This document shows positions 11,818-22,725 of a DNA stretch of 64,000 bases, piece by piece. The notes below the pieces were generated by a model, which was not told the DNA's origin, did no database searches, and was given only the letters and a program-made list of their open reading frames with translations. Source of the DNA: Melastoma dodecandrum (Eukaryota; Streptophyta; Magnoliopsida; Myrtales; Melastomataceae); contig JARUPY010000085.1 in assembly GCA_029817715.1 (NCBI GenBank), forward strand, positions 4,650,001-4,714,000. Reading direction: 5' to 3'. The number at the start of each line of letters is the position of its first letter. The first letter of the stretch is position 1. A program made the position numbers and the translations under genes.

Positions 11818-14800
11818 GCACATACCCATGGGATAATGTCCCAAAGTCCACACAGATAATGTTAAAGCCTAGCCTGCATGAACAATCATGACGCATGGCC
11901 TTGTTCCTTTTTGTCTGTGGTCCTCTAATTCACCCCAAAAAACTCATTCTCATTATAATACCAAAGAATAAGGAAGAAAAAATATCAGACAGGAGTGGTC
12001 CTAAACAAAAAATGAAGATGGAACAAAAGTTGTAGTGGTTTTCCCCAGCAGGGGGGAGACTGGAAAATTGAAGTTGTCACCGACAAGGACTTGGGCTTTC
12101 CTTGGGTTTGGGGCGTCCCTGTTGTTCTCTACATCCATTTCAATTCGGTGCTAGTGAACTCGGGAACACAACAGGGAGGGATATAGCCAATTCCATTTAT
12201 TTTGATGTGATGAAAACACTAGTGTTATTATTGAAAGGGGCAGATTTATGCTCTTCGATGTGGACATATATTGAAATGAAAAGATTTTTTTTTTTTAGTA
12301 TATTAGATCCTAAATATGTAACATGAACTCATAGTTTTTTTTTTTATCTTGTAAGATTTTCAACACGTTTATAAAAAGAATAAAACTCCGATAAATCATC
12401 TTCCAAAACATGTGAAATAAACCTCTTAGCATGGTGAACATGGAGTTTCAAAATAAAATTTAGTCGACGAGATTCATCACTGAATTCAATCCCAGGTGTG
12501 TTCTCAATTTTCCACGGGAGGTGGGTGAAGCCAAATTTCAAGAGGGTTGCAGCCTCTTACTTCAAAGATTTTCGAGAAATATTTCTGGTCGAAAATTGTT
12601 TCACAGATCGTAACTAAACTCGGGCTCTTCCTGTCTTTTACGAGGCAAAAACCGTCGACAGAGGCTACACGCGAGGGCAACAACAGCATCGGCATCAGAT
12701 TCATTCAGAATATTTCATCAAAATTCCAGATAAAACTCCTTCCAGAACAGGTCACCCGAAATTAACTACTAAAATTAGTCCCTTAAACCTCCCAGCCGAC
12801 CTGATATCACACTATAAGGTTTGCTAATTAGAGCAGCTCTAATCAGTTGATAACCATAGTTTTATACCCAGAAACAATAGAATATATTAAAACTGTCTTC
12901 GCGGAAGAAAAAGATTCTTAAAAGGGAACTATGATCTATGATTATGGTATCGATACTAGTAGCATCTGATGACGCACTTCCTGTCTGCACCCCGCCAACA
13001 CTGGGACCTTCCACACACCGCCACGCCACGCCACGCCACGCTGACAGCTGCAACTCCTCCCCAAGAGGCCATAAAATCGTTCTACCTGTAAGACGAGGAT
13101 TCATCAAAAGAATTCAAGCTATAGCATCTTTTCCTGCAAATAAGAAATTGCATTGCCACTTGCAAATCTCTCGAGACGATAATAACTGTATTATGGATAT
13201 GTCACTAGGCAGAGAGATGAATTATTATATATTTTCAAGAGTCCCTGCTGAGAGAGCAACCCAGCTTTTTATGCAAAGAAACACGCAGTACTTGCTGAAA
13301 CTAAACCAAGATTCGATATTTTATGGCAATGACTGTTGAAACATAGCAGTCTTGTGTCCAACACGAAATATATAAAAGAGGTTTCATTTCCAAATGACAA
13401 GGGATTCAACTGGCATCATGAGCTTTTTGAAGAGCCGGATAGGGCAGAGCTTACAAACGTAACCAATATAATCATGCTATTGTAGAATCAGAGTGTTTCT
13501 AAAAGTGAAAGGTTTCCATGATCTAAATACGAAGACTAGGCAATAAAAAATTACCCAAATTGAATCGGGTCAAAGTGTCTAAGGAACATGAGAAAACAAC
13601 ACATCAAACCATCCATAAATATCACAACTAAACCACAACCCCGGACAAAATGCCACCCAACCAAAATATGAAAATGATCTGGGTCCATAACAAGAGTTGA
13701 CCTCGGCTTGGCATGGCCAATGAGTTGGTGGGCCAAATTAGTGACCATGTTATTGAGCAGACTTTAGTGCTATCAAAATATTTGAATTAATGAACACGAC
13801 ATAAATAACCGGCCCACAATCATCCTATTGTCGAGTTCCACAGAGATAAATGGACGTTAAGTACTATTCTATCCTGAGTTCTGCTTAAAAAAAGGCATAC
13901 AGGCTCACGCCAGCCCAACCCACAAAGTCGTGACACCTCTCTACAGAACATCAACCCAGATATATGGTCCTTACATCCAGTAGAGCAGGGAGGATATTGA
14001 CTGCTATTTTATTCCTATTCCGGTTCTTCTTAATCATTCTGCTACACATTTCTTCCACAACTTTAGCTCTGAGTTTAGCTACGTGAACTTTCAGGAATCA
14101 CTTCTACTCGCATCTTTTTCTAAGTTGAATTCATGTAAAATCAGTTTTGGCATGGCCTCAAACTTTATTTTTTTCTTTCATATTTGTAATACTGTGCATG
14201 GTACCTACGTCAATAATAAATTTCTCACTCGTTAAGTAATACAGAGACAAGCTAGCTATCCGAAGTCTTCCATTGAACAAGGACTACAAAACAATAATTT
14301 AACCAAGCTAAATGGGCGGATGTTCCCAGTTTCAAGTAAAGACCTTACAAATTTAGCACCCAGTGTTTTTCCAGGTTTTATTCAATCAGAAACAGAAACC
14401 CTAGTCCAGTGATATTTGTTATTCCCCAAGGAAAAATGAAGCAATCCTATGATAGTGTATCGAAATTCGAATCCAAGACAACTCCTAGTTCATTGAACTG
14501 CTGTGCTCTGTCTCCCATAACTCTCTGTGAGTTAGACATGACAACCTTGTCCAAGTTTAGCGACTTCATCGTCCCTAAATTTCCTTTCCTTGGGCTTTCT
14601 ACTTTTGAAGCTGCCTATATCGCAGTTAATGTTCAAAGCCATAAAGAATTTCAAACCAGGAATGTGCCATATCTAAGCCAACACAATTAGTCAGAGAATG
14701 ACATTGCTTGCCTACAATAAGGGTTTATCAGGTAATTCAGATTCCATAAAGAGGATCAATCTTCTCTTCCAATGGGAAGATAATGTGAATGTAAATGTTT

Positions 14801-15769
14801 CTCGATCAGTTAAAATAAGGGTAGAATATATAAATTTCCTTTATGTCTCTTCTCACCGAGAGGAACAAACTGGACAGACTTGAATTCCATGCATTTTAAA
14901 AATACATCATTCCGCTAGATTTCCCACTAATTACCCTCGATAGATGTCGAATGATTGCCTCGAATTAGAAGAAGTTTCATCTTAACTTAAAACATGGGTG
15001 GGAAAAGTTCTTGTCCTTAGTCTTTATTGGGACTTCTATTAATCAACATGCCGTAGACCAACATGGGCAGGAACAGAAAACCCTAAAAATTCTTACTGAT
15101 CTTAAAAAAGTTGCAAGTAATGAGGAGAGTTTCTGTTTGCGGACCCTAGTGACCATAAGGAAGGTAACCAACTGCTAAATCTAAAAGAACACAATGAATA
15201 CACTTTAAACAGAAGGAATCAAAGACAAACTAAAACACGGATAACCACATGAACAGCCAAATGTGAACATCTCAAGACAACATTAAACCAAGTCACGTTT
15301 CTAAGAGAGAGATAATTACCCAATTGTATCTCGCATTTTGTGACAGCCTGTTACCGGATGATATCCGACTTACAGAATGGCAATGTTCATTATTAAATAT
15401 TGTACCCTATTCTATGCATAAAATTATTTCCTTCTATGTCACTGATAACGTTTTTTCGAGGCATTTAAGCCAAAAAGTGAGTCATGAGCGAGCTAATACA
15501 GAACCTTTTTAACAACATACCTTTCTCGTACTATGCTAGTACTTCCAGCGCCATAACAAAAGCATGAAAAATGAAACACAATGCCTTCTACGTGAGTGCA
15601 CAAGCATCATGAAGATGCTATGACAAAAGCAATCCTTACGCTCAGCCCACAGAAAACACGATAAAACCAGCCCTAACACTCTCATTTACAACCAACGAAT
15701 CCACACCATGATCACAGAGCGCTTATAAAGAAGAAAGTGCAAGCCTAAGAAAAACATGATTACCTGAAT
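11818..15769. other. Long spacer without a recognised gene
   Basis: About 4 kb with only short, unrelated ORFs. Minus-strand frames at 12344-12541 and 12504-12704 look mildly protein-like (for example ENTPGIEFSDESRRLNF and HAKRFISHVLEDDLSEFYSF) but are in two different frames. I cannot assign them to a family; they may be a decayed gene or transposon ORF. The rightmost part probably holds the 3' UTR, possibly with an intron, of the CHZ-like gene: a good donor CAG|GTAATC follows its stop codon at about 15758. Confidence 0.4.
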
Positions 15770-16528
15770 TTACAAGCCCCTATTATCAGCATCACCTGTA
15801 TGATCATCACCTGCATCACCAGTACGATCGGAATTTCCATCACCTGAATGATCGGCCTTGCCATCACCATTACGATCAAGATCAACATCACCTTCCCGTG
15901 CATCTTTCCGATCACCCCCTCGGATGAAAACCCCTCTGGTCCCGGCGGCCCCATGCCTCGTCCTGGATGGGAGGATGTTCTCCAGATCAACCTCCGCCAG
16001 GGGATCGTCCGACAAGTCCCCGTCACTCCCCATCTCCAGTAGCTCGGTGTCATCAGAATCACTATCATCACTATCACTGTCGTCATCCTCGCAACCCAAA
16101 CTAATATCACTATCAAACTCGTAGTCATCCCAACTAATTACCGACTTCCCCTTTCCCTTGTCATCCCTCTCCCCCTCGGCCATTATCCCCTTCCCTTTCC
16201 TATCAACCACCTCCTCACTTCCACCTGTCCTCTCCTTCTTCTCATCATAATCCTCATCATCATCGTCATCCTCATTCTCCGCGCTGGCTCTCACATCTTC
16301 CTCCTCCACCTTGCCGTTTTCAGGCAAAGATTCAACCTTTCCGCCCCCATTTTCCCCCTTGCGTTCTGGGTCATCCCCATCCTTCCCGTTAACGTGGATT
16401 CCCCCGTCGTCGGTCGTCAAAGGCTGCTTCTTTAGGGTTTTGCAAAATGGGTTAACCTCGTGGGCGTCGGATTTGCGCTTCCCGGGGAGTGGGGCCGGTT
16501 CCTCGTCCAGAATCTTGTCTTCCGACAT
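15770..16528 (-). CDS. Highly acidic nuclear protein, CHZ-motif (H2A.Z chaperone Chz1)-like
   Basis: A single open exon encodes about 252 residues, starting MSEDKILDEEPAPLPGKRKSD. The frame is open further upstream, but this ATG best fits the acidic, charged composition. The middle is dominated by Asp/Glu runs (ENEDDDDDEDYDEK, DDDSDSDDSDSDD). It is followed by LSDDPLAEVDLENILPSRTR, which resembles the CHZ motif (L-x-E-I/V-D-x-x-N-I-L/I...R-x-T/R-R) of histone H2A.Z-H2B chaperones. A histone-chaperone role in the nucleus is inferred from this motif and the acidity. The C terminus carries four octapeptide repeats of the form [RH]-x-G-D-x-x-x-D. A strong splice donor lies just past the stop. It could alternatively be an unrelated acidic nuclear protein. 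Confidence 0.6.
   Translation of the reverse strand: MSEDKILDEEPAPLPGKRKSDAHEVNPFCKTLKKQPLTTDDGGIHVNGKDGDDPERKGENGGGKVESLPENGKVEEEDVRASAENEDDDDDEDYDEKKERTGGSEEVVDRKGKGIMAEGERDDKGKGKSVISWDDYEFDSDISLGCEDDDSDSDDSDSDDTELLEMGSDGDLSDDPLAEVDLENILPSRTRHGAAGTRGVFIRGGDRKDAREGDVDLDRNGDGKADHSGDGNSDRTGDAGDDHTGDADNRGL
15779..15874 (-). repeat. 24-bp coding minisatellite, four octapeptide repeats
   Basis: The end of the acidic protein reads RNGDGKAD, HSGDGNSD, RTGDAGDD, HTGDADNR: four tandem 8-residue units with G-D fixed at positions 3-4 and D at position 8 in three of them. At the DNA level these are 24-bp units. The acidic spacing recalls D-x-N-x-D calcium loops, but nothing here proves metal binding. 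Confidence 0.75.
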
Positions 16529-18089
16529 AGGTACGAGGGTTCTGCTCCTGGGAATCTCGCCTGTGATCAGTGAAAGTGAAGTGTCACAGTTTGTGGAAGA
16601 CTGGAAGTTTGGGATGGTTTTAGGGCATAAGCATTGGGACAAGAAGAGGATTAGGAATTTCTTCTTCCCTTTTATACGCGTGGGGGATGATGATTTTAGG
16701 GGCCGGTGGCACAAAAAAAAAGCAGTGAGCGGATTATTTTTCCCATATTTGGATTTAGCGACCGATATGAATTCCAAGTTGGAGGAGATATAAATTTGTA
16801 GGGCATCTTATAAATTAGTTTCCTAAATATTAATATTTTTTGTATTTTTAACTTATAATGAATATTATTAAAACTTGAGAAATAAATTTATCGTTGAGAG
16901 TGCAACATAAAAAAATAAATAAGATCAGAGTACTTTATTGTTTATTAGATCTAAGTATTTTCTTAAAAACATTTATAATTTAAGTCAAAACATCTTAAAT
17001 TTTTGAAGTAATTTTTTAATAATTAAAATTGAGATTAATTTAATAATTTTTTTAAGTATTTTAAAAAATTACCATTATTAAAGAAACAGATAATTTTCTT
17101 TTCATGTCCGAATCCCATGATATCATCCTCCAGACCACAGCCCAACCACATGCCTTGTTTGCGGCGCTTTATCCCGGACGGCAGACTCGACCCAGCTTGA
17201 CTTCCGCAGCCTTCCCCTCCTCAATCGAGCGAGTTCGTTGTTGTAAGTCCTCATTTTTGATGGTTTCGGAGATGAGTGGTATGCGCTCTTTTTTTGGTTC
17301 TCAACAAGTATTGTTCTCTTGGAACTGGATTTGATTGATTTTGTCATGGATGGATTGCGTTGTTCTTTCCCCGAGACAAAAGTTGGGTTATTTTTCTTCT
17401 TTGTTTTTTTTTTGGTGGATTCCGGTCTCAAATGTGCTGATGATAAGGCTAATGCTGCTGCTGTGTGTTGTTGTGTTGGGGGGGGGGGGGGGTCCGGAAT
17501 CCCGTGATTTGATTCTCCCTCTGAAAACTTGCTTCTTGGTAGATATCCCCGATTGGATATGGGGGTTGAAAACCTCACCTTTCGGGTTTCGAACTAATAG
17601 GTGAACCAGCATTCTTAGCGGTGGTTAAATGCTTAAGTGACAGTTATCGATGACGCTGTTTTAGCTTATAGGGGAGTGACATCCCTTATCTGTAAGACGT
17701 GTCGATGCTGCAATTGTGCCAGTAGCTTACCTTTGTTAACTGATCCTGCCATTACTATGAGCACCCGATTGATAAACCTTGCCATGAAACCTAATGCCCT
17801 GTTAGGAGATTCTTCAAATCTTACTTTTTATTAGTATATGCTAGTTCTTGAACTTTAACCTTTCCTTTTCTTTTCGCTGGTTTACTTATCAGCTTCTCCT
17901 TTCTTTGCGCTCTAATGGTGGTTCATCACTTTTTTCTTTCTTCGTCAGTTATAGGACTGGGGAAATTGTAACAGGATTGTCTGATGTTATGCGGGAGTTG
18001 ATCTAAGACCTGGGATCCTGGAACTGGGGAATCTAGTCTTCGGACTACAATAGACCCTTGTGACCACTTATCTTGCAGTCTTTCTGCAA
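16529..18089. other. Divergent promoter region plus 5' UTR intron of mTERF gene
   Basis: The region between the minus-strand acidic-protein gene and the plus-strand mTERF gene contains a very AT-rich stretch at 16790-17100. It then has a likely mTERF 5' UTR exon near 17200-17240 with donor GTTGT|GTAAG-like sequence. A long leader intron would end at the acceptor CTTGCAG (18078). A 15-nt poly-G run lies at 17478-17492. No other coding exon is evident. Confidence 0.45.
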
Positions 18090-18941
18090 ATGATGATGCT
18101 TTGCCCCTCCCGTGTCCCTTTAGCATTTCATTCCCCTGGATCCTCATTCAAAAACCAGATCATTAGCATGTCTGCACCCACTCCTGGCCAACCTCTCTAC
18201 CTTAAGTTTCGAACATCTCACATCGAGAATATGCGCTATCTTAGGACCCTTGGCCTGCTGACCCATGAGAAGAACCACCGTAAGCTTCCTTCTTTGAACC
18301 AAGTGGACCAAATGCTCGCGATGGTCAGCTTTCTCAAATCAAAGGGGTTGAAAGATCGCGACTTTTCGCAACTTGCATTTTTGTGCCCGCAGCTATTTTC
18401 CTCCAGTGTTATGCCTGCTGATATTGCCCCCGTCTTCGATTTCCTGACAGTGGATGTGTCTGCTTCTGCTGAAGAATCCTGTGGTTTGATTAATAAGTGC
18501 CCATCCCTTCTCTTATCGGATGTTGAGAATTGCTTAAAACCTACGCATCAGTATCTTAAGGAACTGGGGGTGAGGAAGCTAAATTCCCCGACCACCTTGA
18601 ATGCTTTTCTGCTAAATACCCGGCTAGAAAAGATCTATGACAAGGTTAAGTTCTTGATGAGCATTGGACTGACACATGAAGAAGCAATGAAAGCATGTGG
18701 TCGGTTCCCGGCGATATTTGGCTATAGCACCGAAGACAATTTGAGACCCAAGTATGATTATTTGGTTTTGAACATGAGGCGGGATGTGGAAGAGTTGAAG
18801 AAGTTTCCGCAGTATTTCGCTTTTAGCCTGAACAGGAAGATAATCCCGAGGCATCTGCATTTAAGACAAAGGAATGTCACTTTACCCTTAAAAAGGATGT
18901 TGATGTGGAGTGACGAAAGCTTTTATTCCAAGTGGAAGTGA
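18090..18941 (+). CDS. Organelle-targeted mTERF-domain protein
   Basis: One uninterrupted exon encodes about 283 residues from the first ATG after a good splice acceptor at 18078; the frame is also open 30 bp upstream. The N terminus MMMLCPSRVPLAFHSPGSSFKNQ is Ser/basic with few acids, fitting a chloroplast or mitochondrial transit peptide. mTERF repeats follow with typical LxxxGL...PxLF patterns: FLKSKGLKDRDFSQLAFLCPQLF, CGLINKCPSLLL, FLMSIGLTHEEAMKACGRFPAIF, and LKKFPQYFAFSLNRKIIPRH. The end, LPLKRMLMWSDESFYSKW, is typical of land-plant chloroplast mTERFs. Such proteins bind nucleic acids and act in organelle transcription or RNA maturation. Confidence 0.9.
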   Translation: MMMLCPSRVPLAFHSPGSSFKNQIISMSAPTPGQPLYLKFRTSHIENMRYLRTLGLLTHEKNHRKLPSLNQVDQMLAMVSFLKSKGLKDRDFSQLAFLCPQLFSSSVMPADIAPVFDFLTVDVSASAEESCGLINKCPSLLLSDVENCLKPTHQYLKELGVRKLNSPTTLNAFLLNTRLEKIYDKVKFLMSIGLTHEEAMKACGRFPAIFGYSTEDNLRPKYDYLVLNMRRDVEELKKFPQYFAFSLNRKIIPRHLHLRQRNVTLPLKRMLMWSDESFYSKWK

Positions 18942-19366
18942 AGGATGGGTTACTTGTATCCCTCATTAATATAGATTTTTTAGGGACATGACTTCAGGAT
19001 CTTGTCAGGACATAGAGAGATGTGCTAGCTGTCTGCAGAGCAACAGTGTGTGTGTGTGTGGTGGGGGGGGGGGGGGGGGGGGGTAGACGAGTCTACAAAC
19101 ACTTCAGACGCTCATGACCTTTTGAGACTCTCAAGACCCTGCTTTGGCTCGTTCCTTTTTTTTTAAGGAGACAGATTACAGGTAACTCCTCTTCTTGTAT
19201 ATTTTCCTCCTGTTGTTTGTGTCCCCTAAGCTCTTACTTGTTGACAACTTGTACTTTCTCGTAAAAGCAGTTGCTCATGGTTTCCTTTTTTCATTGTTAT
19301 CATAGGTTAACGTGAGTGCTACATACGATATACATCCCTAAAAAACGGCATGTCTGGTAAACAATC
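18942..19366. other. 3' spacer with GT/poly-G tract
   Basis: Convergent 3' ends of the mTERF and FUS3-like genes. It contains a (GT)n repeat running into 21 consecutive G at 19063-19083. Confidence 0.6.
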
Positions 19367-20960
19367 CTAAGAAAAGTCTTCTGAGCAGAAGTTCTCTACT
19401 GGTGCAAAGGTCTCTGGAGGCGCAATCCTTGCATAGTTTGTCATACACCCGCCCAGGAAGTCTAGCGGGGAGTAGTTTGCAGAGGTGGTGTCGTACACGA
19501 ACGACATCCCATCGTCGTCGTTCATTGTCGAGTATATCATGTCGAAGGAGTCGATGATGTCATTCACCTCGGGGTACTCCTGATTCTGGATGTAACCGGT
19601 TGCGTTCTTGCTGGTCTCGTTGTACGCATCCTCTTCTTCTCCAGCTTTCTTTGCCTGGATCACCTGAAAAACCAAAATATCAGGTAAGATTCTCTATCTT
19701 TTCTGCGGCAGTTTCCCAAAAAATGAGCCTACAAAGTTGTGAGCCTGGTCGTTCTGGTACACAGCGATGGAGTCTCCCGGTTGCAGTCCATGTGTGCTTA
19801 CAAAGTCCCCTGATCAAGAACGTTCATGACAATGGATTACGCTTCTGAAGTTGAGAATTACAAGGAATCTACATTACGATAGGAACATACCAGTGTTCTC
19901 GAGCACGTACATTCTGCTATTGTTGTTGGGCCAGAACCTGCCGGAAGGGTGGGTGATTAACATTTAACACACACGGCAGCGACTGACTCAAACATCGTAA
20001 AACTCAACTACAAATCTTTGTCCCACCTATACTTGAAGCTCCAAACATGGATGCCGTCAATGTCGTCCATGGTGATGATGATACCTTCTTTGGAATCGAG
20101 CATGGGGAGATGCGCCTCTGCCGATTTCTGCAAACAACATAGCACACAAACCAAATTGATCCCTACCGGATGGTCGGTAGCGTCTTACATTCGATATGTG
20201 ACCGAGATGGAGGCTTTTATAGACCTTGGGGAGGACCATTCTCCTGAGGGGGCTCACGTCGCTGTTCTTGAGCTCCTTCTCGAAAAGGAACCTCAACTTC
20301 ATTCTATCCATTGCCTGAAACAACAACACTCCAGAAACATGTCTTTTTTTTTTTGTTAAACATATGAGGGGTGTGTTTATTACATCTTGAGATTAAACAA
20401 AAAGTCTCAGTTATTCATCCTTAACTAATCTACATACTCTTCAGTGACTTAAGACTACCTTTTTGTTTTTGCTCGTTTCCAACACAGCCTCCACTCTTCC
20501 TCCTCGCGTGGTGGTGTCCCAAGCATTAAAATCTTTCTCCTGATTTACGGCTAAGCAACATCTTTTTCCCAAATTTAATGTGGAATTAATTGATTAATCC
20601 TTAAATTATTTTTTTAAAAGAGACGGTTTACACAAAATAACTAATAATATGAGGGGGGACTCACGGAGGTGACGGGGGCAGCCGTGGGACGTGAGGCCAG
20701 GGATGACGTGGCGGTGGCAACGGACGTATCTGAGATGTAGCCCCGAAGGTGACGGAGGAGGGCCTCCTCCTGCGGCACCTCGCCATCCTCTTCCGCCTCC
20801 GCTGCACCCCGAAGCTCGTCGCCCACACGAGGTCCCTGCCAGCTGCTGCCCTTCTGCCACCATCGTCGTTGTTGATCCTGCCGCTCTCGCCACCGCCATT
20901 ATAACTACTACTCTGGACCCTCAGTGCCCCTCCCCTGCAGACATGATTTTTCTTGTACAT
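19367..20960 (-). CDS. FUS3: B3-domain transcription factor, FUSCA3-like
   Basis: Exons read 20960-20665 (N-terminal), 20314-20225, 20127-20027, 19937-19891, 19809-19733 and 19663-19367. Exon 1 gives a basic stretch RRRKRMARCRRRRPSS and a Pro-rich run, as in FUS3. The B3 domain is [72 protein letters not shown] and HGLQPGD. The C terminus SFVYDTTSANYSPLDFLGG...PVENFCSEDF matches the FUS3-specific end. FUS3 is a nuclear master regulator of seed maturation that binds RY elements. Exons 2-6 are in perfect phase. The exon 1 to exon 2 junction is not: the strong donor GTGAGT leaves two bases, while the best acceptor expects phase 0. An alternative acceptor 11 bases downstream (exon from 20303) restores the frame. 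The exact start is uncertain. Confidence 0.85.
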
Positions 20961-22725
20961 TTTTCTTTTCCCAGCTTTTGGTAGAGTGCTTGTGTGTGTG
21001 AGAGAGAGTATTTGGCTGGTTTTCCGGGGGGGGGGGGGGGGGCAAAATGGCGACGGAGGAAGAGGAAGAAGGTGTTAAACAAAGGAGAAGTTTTTTGGGA
21101 TTATGTTTTCCATTTTGGGGAAGATGAGAGGAAGAGGAATGAGGAGGTTGGGGGGGGTGGGGGTCAAGAGTCGGGGATGACAAGTGTAATGTGCTGCCCC
21201 TTTCTGTGATCTGTTTTTAGGACGTGGGACGTTGTAAACAGTGAAAGCCAAAAGTCCTAAAAGGTCGAACTTAGGTGAAATCGGCTTAATATTTTTTTGT
21301 CATTTTTGCGATTCCCTTATTTAAGTGATTGGCGCGGGGCGTGTATAGCAATTAACGTTAACTATCTTAAAAACTCGAACTTATTAGTGAAAATGTGACA
21401 TAATATATATTTTTCATTTTTCATTGTCATTTTTCTTTTTTTTGGCATAATAACGTGAACAAATGGTGGGAAATGATGGGCAAAGAACTTGGAGTTTTTA
21501 AAGAGAAAAAGGAGAGGGAAGGGAGATGGGGCTTCCTGGTTTTTGTTTTTTCCTCTTTTAGGGGGTGTTATTACAAGCAAGGAGAGATATGGGTGATATA
21601 TTCATTCACTTCACCCACATTCATTTGGCGAAGCCGATATGAGAAGGGAGGTGCCTGTGTGAGGGAGTGGTGGACAAAGAACAGGTGTTGAGAAAGTCGT
21701 GAGGAGAAAGGAGGAGGATTCCATATGATATGATCATCCCCGGAAATCAATGAGGGTAGTGTGTGTGTAAAAGAGGTTTTTCTATTAACTCTTGTTTCTG
21801 CAGCTGCCAATTCCCCTCCCCCCACCCATGTGACCACCGTGATCTCCTGAATGATGTGGTTGTGTGGGGAAGATGAAGACATACATACATAGGAATAATA
21901 AGCCTAACTCAAAACGTTTATACATATCCCACGTTCGTTCGAGTTATAGTAATTCACTTCCCTAAACGTCAAAAGCTTGTTGTGTTACACATGTCAAGCC
22001 CACCGATTCTTATCTTGCTGTCAGCTCATCAAAACCCGAACACGATCCTTTTAACATCGGATGGATACACTCCAACGCTTTCAATGAGACGCCCAGTTTA
22101 GGGTCTATAATTTAGTTCCTAATAAGTATATTAGGGTTTATAATTAAGGTTAGGGTCTAACTCTAACAGGGGAACCCTAACATTTTGATTGATGTGGGAC
22201 TGGGATTTACCCTTTTGTTATTTAGTTACTAACAACAGGTTGGGGTGGGGGGGTGTCCGATATGGTCCGTGGGCTTAAACCCAAACCCAATTAGAAAAGC
22301 CCGAAAGGGATTATCCAATTTTTTACGGGCCAATTAATTAATTTTTTTATTTAATACACTCTTACTCCATATTCAAGAAATGTAGATGAACGTAAAAAAA
22401 AATCTCTATTTCTTAGATTTCTATAATTCTTTTGAATAATTAATTATAATTATTTCTTTCGCCACACTTATAATGCGACTAGCTACATATCATTCATGAT
22501 GAGCAGACAAAAGCGAATGATGGAAAACCTAAATCCCAAATCTTTTTTTATCTTTTTTTATTCTCTTATACTTTTAATTTTTTGGGACAGAGGGACGGCC
22601 CCCGACGAACAAACGAAACCACCAAAAAAAGGACGAGAGAGAGAGAGAGAGAGAGGGATCCATCTCCTTCCTCACCTCCACATTGTCCGCGAGAGAGATA
22701 GAGAGTGAGTTTTTGTAAGAGAGCG
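20961..22725. other. FUS3 upstream region and V-ATPase C promoter
   Basis: Divergent upstream regions. It contains 17 consecutive G at 21026-21042 (in the presumed FUS3 leader), AT-rich stretches around 21280-21430 and 22320-22460, AACCCTAA/TTAGGGTT telo-box-like motifs at about 22127-22170, and a (GA)n leader repeat at 22635-22655 just before the V-ATPase start. No coding exon is recognised. Confidence 0.5.

Noticed and set aside
16311..16793. 160-residue plus-strand frame opposite the acidic protein gene
   Set aside because: It is antisense to the Asp/Glu-rich exon, and its composition is the complement of the acidic codons.
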